A stretch of 64,000 nucleotides of DNA from Caenorhabditis elegans (lineage: Eukaryota > Nematoda > Chromadorea > Rhabditida > Rhabditidae), in contig NC_003283.11 in assembly GCF_000002985.6 (NCBI RefSeq), positions 1,488,001-1,552,000 of the forward strand, read 5' to 3'. Below are positions 45,305-54,516 of the stretch, one piece after another. The position numbers and the translations under genes are program-made. The notes under the pieces are model-generated. The model searched no databases and was not told the DNA's origin. It saw only the letters and a list, made by a program, of their open reading frames with translations. The stretch's first letter is position 1. Each line of letters opens with the position of its first letter.

Positions 45305-45891
45305 TTTTGATAATTTTGATAGTGAGGACGTTTAATGCAAGAATTGATGTAAATTAAAGATGCTTCTGATTTCATGTCAAACCTATCCCACCCACAATGA
45401 ATCTCAAGGGAATCTCATTACAATATATTTTTCAAGCGAAACACTTGTTAATAATATTTTATACCACAATTGGCTTGGCTATGTATACTGAAAAATAGAA
45501 AAACAATATAGAAATATTTTAGAAGCATAGATTGTCTTAAGCCTTCCATTTTTTTGAAAATTTTTCAGAGCATTAATTGAACTGGAAATCTGAAAATTTT
45601 GTGAATCTACACTGTAAAAGTACCAAACTATTTTTTTTTGTAAAAAAAATCGGGAACTGATTGATATCGGCAGAAAATTTGTTTGTCGCTCGCGTTTAGT
45701 ATAGGCAGGTCGGAAATTATCTGATGAAGAATGAAAAAGAGAATTTCCACGACACTCTATTTGGATGTTTTTGAAATTTTATTCAATGGGTAAGTAAATT
45801 GACAACTCTTTTTTTTTCATTAAAAATAACTTGAAGAGAGATAATTTGAAAAAACTGCTAAAGAACATCGCAGATAATTTAATTACCAGGT
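45305..45891. other. Intergenic; direct repeat copy 2 at 45562-45842
   Basis: 45562-45842 is the second copy of the direct repeat at 43635-43915. No gene seen. Confidence 0.7.
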
Positions 45892-46415
45892 TTACTTTAA
45901 GCATTTGGCGACGATCTCCTTTGGATTCTTCCTTCCAACTTCAACATCTTTCCGTCCATATCTTGTTACTTCAGTACCGTCTGGCTTGAGGAATATAAGA
46001 GTTGGAATAGTGCTAACATCGTACTTGGTGGAAAGCTTCCTGAAACATCAGTTAAAAATGTGCTAATAAAACGTATTGAAATTTACTCTTCGGCGTCATT
46101 TCCAAATGGAATATAATACCAGTTTCCGTGGCACTCCTCCATATAATTTTTCAGGTCACTCTCGCTTTGATCGGAAGAGGCGAAGACGATCTCGAAATCA
46201 TCTTGAACCTCTTCATAGAAATCCTAAATCGTAAATGCTGTATTTCTAAAGTTTTAAAATTATTTCAATACCTTGAGAACCGGTGTGAAGTTGCGGCATG
46301 GTCCACACCAATGAGCCGAAAAGTAGATTCCAACGATTTTTCCGGCAAGAGCTTCATTTGCGTCGACCAACGACTTATCAAGTTTTTCAAGTTTCATTCC
46401 AGCCAAAATATCCAT
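45892..46415 (-). CDS. Nucleoredoxin/tryparedoxin-like thioredoxin, 142 aa
   Basis: Exons 46415-46272, 46223-46087 and 46039-45892 give 142 aa, a single thioredoxin-like domain of the tryparedoxin/nucleoredoxin type. The active site WCGPC is at residues 36-40 in YFSAHWCGPCRNFTP. FEIVFASSDQSE, then W-x-x-IPFG and the cis-proline motif STIPTLIFL follow. It has no signal peptide, so it is probably cytosolic and acts in thiol-disulphide exchange. CTTTCAG ends 8 nt before the ATG with no donor close upstream, which suggests an SL trans-splice acceptor. It lies alone on the minus strand, with 808 bp to the next gene upstream. Length and motifs are complete, and no damage is seen. Confidence 0.9.
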
Positions 46416-46688
46416 ATTTTTCCCTGAAAGAAGAATGAGCGTTGAATAATTGGCAAACGGGTCAAAAACGTGCCATTTCAAGTTTACCAGTGGGGTTTTT
46501 ATACTAACATTTTGAAAAAAAATCTGAGGAATTCAAAATGGGAAGGATAAGCCAATATCTCAGTGATTTGAGGAACAAGAGTGATGTTTCAAAATCAACA
46601 AAAGTAAACATTTTCTTGCAATGAGCAAGGGGTAGTTTTGAAGTTGGCAATCAGCCACGTACTCCCTGGCTGGCCTAAAAAGGTTTCT

Positions 46689-47100
46689 TAAAGGTGGAGT
46701 AGCGCCAGTGGGGAAAGTGTTAAAAACTACTCCAATATTCCCAAAATTACCGAATATCATAATAAAACGTTTCAAAAAATTTTTAATTTTTTTTAATTTG
46801 CTGTCAAAAAGTGACAATTAGTTTTTTTTTCTTCAGTTTTTGCCACTCATAATTTTGGATGTCGACAAAAAAAAGTTTTTTCTACATTTTTTATACAAAA
46901 GTTTTTTTATTTATTAAAGTATTAAAACATTGTAGAGGTCGGTACATGCTGAATTGCTTTGGATTTCCTCAAAAGCTCATACTTTTAAAAATTTTGGAAA
47001 TTTACCAAAACTTTAAAACTGTTTCAAAAAAACAGGAAGATTTTTTGAAAACTTTGCTTTGTTTCATTGTGAAAATCATATTTTCAAAAAAAAAACATTT
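46689..47100. mobile_element. Palindromic element (GGTGGAGTAGCGCC family), right end eroded
   Basis: Starts TTAAAGGTGGAGTAGCGCCAG TGGGGAAAGTG. The interior follows the 54814 copy (TTGCCACTCATAATTTTGGA, CATTGTAGAGGTCGG, TCCTCAAAAGCTCAT), but the inverted right end is lost. Confidence 0.7.
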
Positions 47101-47223
47101 TCACTGATACCATAAATTCAAATAAATAAGTGAATACAAAATCCATCAAATTGAAATAAATGACAATGTACATACACCGAAAGATTTTTGTAAAAATGAA
47201 AGCCACGTTTTTTGAATAACCCG

Positions 47224-49058
47224 TCAGAAGTCCACTTTTGGCCGTTGTTTGAGATCCTCAATTTCAGCTGAAATGAAATGTTAAGCATATGCACTGTGAA
47301 GGCAACCTACGCCTACTATAAATGTGAATCAAGCCTACACCAAAAAAATAGGCGCGGGTCGCTTTTCAGTCAAGTGAAGCCCAGACATTCAAACATGTGG
47401 GAAGCTCATAGAAATTGTTAAAACCTACAAATTTGAGTCTATAGTTTACTAATTGAAAGTGGTGTAGTCGACTTTTTTCATTTCTTTATTAGACTCAAAA
47501 TTGTCTGAGAACACCGATTTTCATAATGAAACTTCTTGAAAACTTTTCGAAAAAAATATCGCGTTTTCAACTTGATTTAGGTACATTTAAGGTCTATGGA
47601 TCACCAGATTTGGTAAAATTTGGTAACTTCTGATCCTCCATCGACCTTTAATGTACCTAAATCGAGTTGACAACGCAATATAAAAACTTCAAAATTTAAA
47701 ATTTACCATTTAATACATCGATATGCTCCAACGCTGCATCCAGCTTCTTTTTGAGCTCATTACTGATTCTCTTCTGCTCTTCCATCTCTCTTTCCAGACA
47801 CTCCTTCTCTTCATTCGAATAGATGGTTTTGCAGTCGAGCCTGCATCGATAATAATCACACAGGGCTCTATGTTTGACGTTCATTTTGTTGAGCTTCTTT
47901 TTCATCTGTTCAATCTCTGCAGTTGCATACATGTCGTTCACAATAAAGAATGACTTTTCATACGACTCATTGTCCAACTTGAGCTTCTCCAATTGCTCTA
48001 AAACATATTTTCGTTTTCAAGAAGCTTGAAAATTCAGTCTACCCTTCAATTAAAAAATTAAAAAGCTGAATTGCTTTTCAACATTTTTGCAGAAAATGTA
48101 AAGTTAAAATTTTGTTTCAACAATGTGTTTCAATTTAGAAAATGAGATCTAGAGAAATCCAAATTTTGGGCTCATGGTGCATCGATTCGGTACAACATCA
48201 CTCACTTTTAAGAATTTCGATTGTTTGGTCCTTTTCCTGAAGAAGACGGACATTTTCATCTGTCATACTACTACCTGAAATAATCAATTTAAGAACTTTC
48301 CTAACATATTCAAATATACCTTCGTCAGAACCAATCGACTGATCATCGCTGATTGTGGGGCTAGAATAGGCCACATTTTCATTCTGACAGTGAACAGCTT
48401 GGAGCTGAGCTGCAACACAAAAAAAATAAACTTAGAGATTCAAAACTGGGAAAACCAACCTTTCAATTGGACAATTTCTTCATCTTTCTTCTCAAGGTCA
48501 ACTGAAATTCTTCAAAGTTTTTGGAATACTTCTGAACTTGCCTACCTTTATAAGCTTCCTTCAAATTTTTCACAATCAGTTCCAGAGATTCTGTCTGCTC
48601 TTGGGTGTAATTTGGCACTGAACATTTGTGTTGTTGACATGGACTTGCATAAGTGTTTAAAAAAAGTGTTTAAATTTTTATAATCAGTTTTAGGCTCAGG
48701 CTTATGCTTAGGTTCAGGCTTAAGCTTAGGCTTAGACTTAGGCTTAGGTTTAAACTGGACGAGGTGGGAGAGAAAGAAAGAAAAAAGAACTCCAAGAAAA
48801 TTCAATAATTCAGAGAATTATTTCAAAAAACACGAAAATGAGACATTCCGAAGTCAATAAAACCCACAAAAAATTGTCCGAAAATGGCTCAAAAAAGCAA
48901 AAAAGTTTTTAGTAACATATCGATAAAATCAGAATTTCAACTATGTATAAATACTCACCAAATTTTTGCATGAAATACATGATGCCGCTCAAATAGACAT
49001 TCGGATATTGTTTTTGATGATCGAAAGGAGTCGAGGCCAACATCAGAATAGCATCCAT
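47224..49058 (-). CDS. Coiled-coil protein of unknown function, 235 aa
   Basis: Exons 49058-48959, 48617-48546, 48501-48460, 48409-48320, 48274-48206, 47997-47707 and 47267-47224 give 235 aa. All six introns interrupt codons after the first base (phase 1). The N-terminus is MDAILMLASTPFDHQKQYPN. Most of the rest is heptad-like charged helix (LIVKNLKEAYK, LEKKDEEIVQLK, LLQEKDQTIEILKKQLEKLK, ELKKKLDAALEHIDVLN), so a coiled coil is expected from about residue 40 to the end. A Ser/Asp-rich linker (SPTISDDQSIGSDEG) divides it. A putative trans-splice acceptor (TTTTCAG) lies about 22 nt before the ATG. Intron 1 holds a TTAGGC array, and the last intron a hairpin repeat. No family is recognised; a scaffold or cytoskeletal role would be guesswork. 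Confidence 0.82.
47455..47690. repeat. Inverted repeat inside the last intron of the coiled-coil gene
   Basis: 47455-47545 is a half copy of the GGTGTAGTCGA/TTATTAGACTC element. 47563-47612 (TCAACTTGATTTAGGTACAT) is complemented at 47640-47683 (ATGTACCTAAATCGAGTTGA). Confidence 0.75.
48686..48752. repeat. TTAGGC-like array in an intron, with conserved flank
   Basis: TTAGGCTCAGGCTTATGCTT and related units, followed by CTGGACGAGGTGGGAGAGAAAG and AACTCCAAGAAAATTCAATAATTCAG, matching the flank of the other arrays. Confidence 0.8.
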
Positions 49059-50433
49059 TCTTGCGGAATTTTTTTTTCTGAAAAGAAAAGTTGAACGCAA
49101 AATATGCAATAAAGTGATACGAAACTTTACACAGAAGCGGAAAAGTTCATTCGACTGGTGGGAATTTAAAAAAAACATAACAAAAGATTTTCAATTTAAG
49201 ATTAAACACACTTGTTTTATGCTTTTGAAAATATAAAACGTTTTGAAAATTCGGAAACCTACCACAGAAAGGATCAAAATTGTTGCCCTCAACTTTTATG
49301 ACCCATTCTTAACTATTTGCTCGGAGACGCAGAAAAAACAGGTGCCGGTCATACAAGACACATTTGTTACTCCCTTTTTGAAGAGAAAGACGGCAGAAGG
49401 AAATTATAAAACTCGAAAAAAAAAAAGAAGAGGCCACGCGTTGGTGTGTCGCACACGTGGTCGTTGGCTGTCCTTTTGCATAATTTTGAAGCAAACGCGC
49501 CTCATTGAGAATTCACGTTGGCGCCAACTCTCGCTATCCATTGGGCGTGAGAGACGCAGATACTACTTTTTTTCTCTGGACGTGAAAAACGCCAAGAATA
49601 ACCGTTTTGCCGTCTGCGTCTCTTCTTTCACACGCTATTTTGGCTGTGGACGAGGAATTCTCCTCTTCCAGGATTTTCTAGGCCATTTTCTCACATTTCT
49701 CAAGTTTTCTCGTCCGCGAGAAAACGTGAATTTTGAGACAGCCAGCGAGCACCTCGCAACAATCTGGGGCTATGTTTCCGTAAGAAAACATGAGTTAACC
49801 AACAAAAAGAAATCAAAATTTTGTGAAAACTAGCTGGTGTAGTCAATTTTTTGTGTCTGAAAACACCGGCTGGAGTTTAACTTTTTTGAAATCACCATCT
49901 AACTGTTTTTTTGATTTTCAGTTAAAAAAACTTTAGTGGGAATTAAAATTCTTTGATAAAAAAATTGGCGGGAATTCAAATTTTCCGAGGAAAGATTTGG
50001 CGGAAATTCAAATTTTCAGTGAAAAATCTTTCGTGGGAATTCAAATTTTCTAAGAAAAACTTTGGCGGGAATTCAAATTTTCTGAAAAAATCTTCGAAAT
50101 TTTGAAGTATTAGAAACTTTGAAGTAAAAAAAAAAAAAAGTCTCAGAAAGTTTAGAATTACTAAAACAACTTGGAGTACGCCAGCCAGAGCAAGCCCTTG
50201 CGAACGGCTGGTAAAACAATAAAAAGTTCGACCACAAACTCTACACCCTCTTTTAAGGCTCAAAGGATAATAAAAAACTAAAGTTTTCAAACTAAAAAGA
50301 ATTGTGGCGACATGAATTACGGGAAAAAAAAGTTCCAATGAATGTGTACAATAAAAATTAATAATTTTTATTTTAAACAGAGATCGTAATAAATTTCAAA
50401 TAATGCTCGTTTTCATTCTATTTTCCAAAAAAA
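49059..50433. other. Gene-free stretch with unclassified repeats
   Basis: 49400-49780 is GC-richer and includes ACGCGTTGGTGTGTCGCACA CG and GCGCCAAC words, and looks like a mobile-element remnant. 49965-50090 holds four irregular copies of GGCGGGAATTCAAATTTTC. No supported gene. Confidence 0.5.
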
Positions 50434-53400
50434 TCATAGCTTGCAGCTTTGAATTTTCCCCGTCTCCATATCCTCGTAGGATGCTTCTGTTTCCTCAGTG
50501 ATTTTTTCCTTGAGACTTGTTTTGGCAGGTGGCATTTGAGATCTTCCAACTAACGATTCGATCAACATTTTTTCAAGTCTGAAGTTATATTGTATGTTGC
50601 TTGTAGAACAATTTTTAAGCAACTTACTTTAATATTGGCATTTCGAAAAGACAACTCCAGAAGAAAGCAAACACAAATGAGAGGACTGTTGCAGGAATTG
50701 AAATATAGAGAAACTGAAATAGACATTTTTAGTTGATGACAAATATATTTAAAAAAAAACACTCACCACGTGCCAAGCAGACGTATAATGTAGAGCTCCT
50801 CCAACATTCAAATAAAAGTACAAAACCATCCAATGAACAATATAAGCACAGTATGATAACCTTCCAAACGGTTGCCAAATTGGATGTGACATGAAAGTAT
50901 CAATAGGTCCACCCCATCCCATATGGTTTGCTCCAACGACCCAGCACACGAATACTCCCCAACCTAGTCGATGAAAATTGAAGAATGTGGCTCTAGAAAA
51001 CGTGCTCCACTGCTCTCCCTTGTCATAATCGTACGTTGAAAATATACAGAATCCAGCAACCACAAATGCCACAATCCAAACACCAATCGAGACTGCCCAA
51101 TTCAATCGGATCCTTCTAGTTCCATAAGTAGCTAGCAGGTACCCAGTGAGAAGTCCCACTAGATATGGTGGGCATCGAATCCAAGGTTTCGAGTAGCCAA
51201 TTCCGAAAAAATACCGGTGATCACCATTACCAAGTGGATCAGCGGGAACATCATAAAGATCGAAAAGAATATATGTAGCAATGATGCTTCCAACACATCC
51301 AGCCACTATAATTGCAGTTCCAACAGCAAATGAGAAAAACAAAGCGATAAGCACAATTGGTGCAAGAATATAAAGTTGAGTGTCTACAGCTAAGTACCAA
51401 GTGATTGCGTAGCAGGTGTTTCTTTCTCTATGTTGGCTGTTGTCGAAGTTGTTGATGTAAAGAAGATTGTGCCACCAGTAGTCTTTGCATGCCTCGACTT
51501 GTGGAAATTGAACATCTGTAAAGAGGTGTTTTTGCCGTATTTGCCATTTGCCGAGCTCGGTGAATTTTAAAAAAAGTAGATTTGCCGAACTTCCCGAGCT
51601 TGTGCAAATTTTGAAATTTGCCACGAGGGCTCCCATTAGGCCGTCTCATGTATCCAAATTTATAATGCGGCGTGGTACCCCGAACGTGCCGGCCGCTCCA
51701 ATTAACTATATTTTCGCACTACGTTGCGCACACACTAAGCTACTCGTTTCACGCCAGGCTGTGGAACCCCGAACGTGTCGCCCGCTCCAAATAACTATCG
51801 TTCAGCACTACGTTGCGCACACACCAAGCTACGGAACCCCGAACGTGTCGGCCGCTCCAAATAACTATCGTTCAGCACTACGTTGCGCACACACCAAGCT
51901 ACGGAACCCCGAACGTGTCGGCCGCTTCCATATAAGTACCTTTTCGCACAACGTTGTGCACACACTAAGCTACTCGTTTCACGCCAAGCTACGGAACCCT
52001 AAACGTGTCGGCCGCTCCAAAAAGCTACCTTCTTGCACTACGTTGCGCAGACACCAAGTTACTCGTTTCACGCCAAGCTACGGAACCCTGCATGTGTCGG
52101 CCGCTTTTCATAACTGCCTTTTCGCACTACGTTGCGCACACACCAAGCATGATTTTGTTCTAGAAATTGTAGTAAAGTAACATAAAATGGAGTTATTTTT
52201 AATTTTATGTAGACCAACACTCCACACGGAATTTATTCAAAAATCAAAATTTTGCTTAGAATTCAGAAATTTTGGTGTTTCTATTTAGGAATATAACAAT
52301 TTTCTCATTTTTTCGGAGATTGCTCATTACGGCAAATCTGCCAAATTTGCCGAACTCGGCAAGTTTACCACACAGGTTGTATAAATAAACTTACTTGAGA
52401 ACGAAGCTGCAAACGGTCCTTGAACATATGGAAAATAGACAGTAAAAAATCCAATAAAAATCATTACTGTAGGAGTTAACCGTAAATATCGATGAACGTA
52501 GAAAAGAATCCACGTAACTGGGCTTGCGGCCATTTTTATATTGGGCTTCATTTTGAAAAATAAATAAGCTACCACAATTCCAGATAATGCAAAAAAGGAG
52601 TCAACGGACACCGGTGCATTTATGATCAAATGGTTCCAGAACTGATTTTGGAATTCCATAACCGGCTTCATTGTGTCCGCTTGCGTCATGTAAATAAACG
52701 AATGTCCGGTTATCACCCAAAATATCGATAAGCCTCGAATACAGTCCAACGATTTGATGAACCCTGGCTTATGCTCTTTCACAGAAAGAATTAACTCAGC
52801 ATTGGTCCAGAGGGAGAAGGTCAGTATGATTTTTATGAAAATGTTCTTCTCTTTGAGGTTGCTCAATCCTAATACAGCATCTTGGACGTAATCCAAAAGC
52901 GTAGCAAATATGGCAACAGCAATTACTATAGTTAAAAATACCCTAAAATGATAAGAAATTAGAAATTGTGAGTGCAAAAACTCACGTAAACCCCCAGAAT
53001 GGCACATCCTTCTCAACAGTATTCTTCACACAATATGCATCACAAGCAGTGAATGGATAAGGCGACAGTTGATTAAAAATATTAATCATATCCTGATGGC
53101 TGCAGGAATCTGGAAGACACACAGCCATCCGCAAAGTTACGTTGGAATACACGGAAGGTGCCGAGCAAGATATGTTTTTCCCAAAATTGAGAATAAGATA
53201 ACAATAGTTGGTTTTGTATCTTTCGCCATCAATACGGTCGCATTCTTGATAAGACCCATCATAAAGGGTTCTGAGTTCGAGTAATCCAGGAGTTGGGAAT
53301 TCTCCAAATGCGTCGAGTTCTGGAATTTTATGACTTATAAAACTAGGGTACAGATTTGCAAAAAGGCATTTTGAAAAATATAGGAAGACAATCTATATGA

Positions 53401-53779
53401 TTAATTAAAGCAATCTTGCAAAAAAAAACCAATATTAAAAAGTCTCCGTTTTTGGATTGAACACTTCTGCACTTTTACATTTAAAATTGAAAAAATATCT
53501 ATAATAAGAGTGATAAAGTTTACGTTTAACTGCATACAAATTCTCGTCTAGAATTTTTGATTCCTGCGTTGTACAATTGTTCAGTGTGAGACATTCCACT
53601 GATACCGTCGAAAAAATTTCCAGCGATTTAAGCCATGTATCCGTGTCGTTTAGACATTTCTCTGACAAATCGTGAAGGGGCTTTGGATCGAAAATGTCTT
53701 TCCAATTGGAATTCATTGTCGAAATGCAGTGGGAGAAGGGTAGGAATAAAGATAGAACAAGAAATAATAATCGAGTCAT
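50434..53779 (-). CDS. NRF-6/OAC-type acyltransferase-3 membrane protein, 705 aa
   Basis: Exons 53779-53524, 53319-52986, 52942-52395, 51515-50767, 50713-50628 and 50578-50434 give 705 aa. There is a signal peptide (MTRLLFLVLSLFLPFSHCIS). Next comes an extracellular Cys-containing NRF domain (CLNDTDTWLKSLEIF, LDAFGEFPTPGLLELR, LYDGSYQEC, LPDSCSHQDM). Then a multi-pass acyltransferase-3 domain carries the CIRGLSIFWVITGHSF motif with H277, plus WYLAVDTQLY, CPPYLVGLLTGY, RLGWGVFVCWVVGANHMGWG and RLSYCAYIVHW. Related nematode proteins (NRF-6, NDG-4, the oac genes) act in intestine or hypodermis in lipid and drug handling; this member's substrate is unknown. Intron 3 holds a TTGCCG element that contains a tandem array. 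It is a tandem paralogue of the gene at 54517 with identical intron positions. Confidence 0.92.
51663..52147. repeat. Tandem array with GCACTACGTTGCGCACACAC units
   Basis: Six units of about 75-95 bp contain GGAACCCCGAACGTGTCGGC CGC, a variable AT segment, GCACTACGTTGCGCACACAC and CAAGCTACGG. Some units carry an extra TACTCGTTTCACGCCA. It sits in intron 3 of an acyltransferase gene between two halves of a TTGCCG element (51525-51625 and 52325-52375), so it is nested in that element. It is markedly GC-rich for the region. Confidence 0.85.
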
Positions 53780-53818
53780 AATTGTGTGCTTTTCATAAAA
53801 CAATATGTTCTATGTGTC

Positions 53819-53825
53819 TTTTATA
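53819..53825 (-). promoter_or_regulatory. TATA box of the 53779 acyltransferase gene
   Basis: TATAAAA on the minus strand, 5' end 46 nt before the ATG. The paralogue has the same at 57824-57818. Confidence 0.6.
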
Positions 53826-53858
53826 ATACACTCAAGGGCATCTTTTAATATTTTTAAG

Positions 53859-53896
53859 TGACGAGTTAGGCGAGAAACATTGAACTGTTCTGATAA
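53859..53896. promoter_or_regulatory. Conserved upstream motif pair (TGACGAGTTAGGCGA + TGATAAGA)
   Basis: TGACGAGTTAGGCGA at 53859-53873 and TGATAA at 53891-53896. The paralogue has TGACGAGTAAGGCGA at 57848 and TGATAA at 57881, with nearly equal spacing (32 against 33) and distance from the ATG (80 against 87). The surrounding sequence is not conserved. TGATAA is the GATA-factor (ELT-2) core. Confidence 0.65.
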
Positions 53897-54122
53897 GAAT
53901 GACGACAAGAGTGGGTGGGTAACGATTCATAAAAACAGTCAAACTCAAAGGTTGGGCAAAAGTTGTTTGAAAAATTCATGTTTCAACGTAAGCATAAAAT
54001 ATTGCGGTTAGTCACCCCAACTTCAAAGTGAGTTTTTGAATTTTTAGGAATGCAGGTAATATCGAGAAAAAGGTCAATAACTTTGGGTTCTTACTTTGTT
54101 TTAGTAGTGTTCTAAAAAATGT
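53897..54122. other. Intergenic between tandem acyltransferases
   Basis: No gene seen. Confidence 0.5.
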
Positions 54123-54157
54123 CTTGTGAAGAAGGTACGGCGTACCTTCTTCACAAG
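54123..54157. repeat. Perfect 16-bp hairpin, 3-nt loop
   Basis: CTTGTGAAGAAGGTAC, loop GGC, then GTACCTTCTTCACAAG. It lies between two genes transcribed in the same direction, about 400 nt beyond the 3' end of the one at 54517 and 340 nt upstream of the other's start. Flanks are unrelated to known elements here. Confidence 0.85.
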
Positions 54158-54307
54158 TTTCTACATTTGTCTATAAAATTTTATTGACTTTACTAAATAT
54201 TAAACACCATACTGTCAAATTTATATGTGCTTGGCTTTACTCAAAAAAGTTTTGAATGGAAGTTAATTTTTGAATTTCAATCTAGACTGTGAATAATTAA
54301 CATCTTA

Positions 54308-54378
54308 GTAATAGGCTTAGGCTTAGACTTAGGCTTTGGCTTAGGCTTAGCCTTAGGCATAGGTTAATGATTAGGCCC
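54308..54378. repeat. TTAGGC-like array
   Basis: Irregular TTAGGC/TTAGAC/TTTGGC units. The right flank (GATTAGGCCCCTCCTCCG) differs from the common flank of the other arrays, apart from a C-rich complement of GGAGG. Confidence 0.8.
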
Positions 54379-54516
54379 CTCCTCCGAAAATTTTTTTGTT
54401 GATAGATTACAGTTTTTATTTTCCTAAAATTGAGACTTTGGTTCAATTAGAAATTCAAAATTTATCCAGGTGAAAAATAGCGAGATCAGAAGAAAAATTC
54501 TTGTTCTTAAAAAACT

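Noticed and set aside
49243-49833. 196-codon open frame on the plus strand
   Set aside because: Very basic and compositionally odd, overlaps a repeat-like GC-richer block, has no family match and no splice context. It is more likely a mobile-element remnant than a gene.
51548-52180. 210-codon open frame on the plus strand
   Set aside because: It runs through the tandem array inside an acyltransferase intron on the opposite strand; the openness comes from the repeat.
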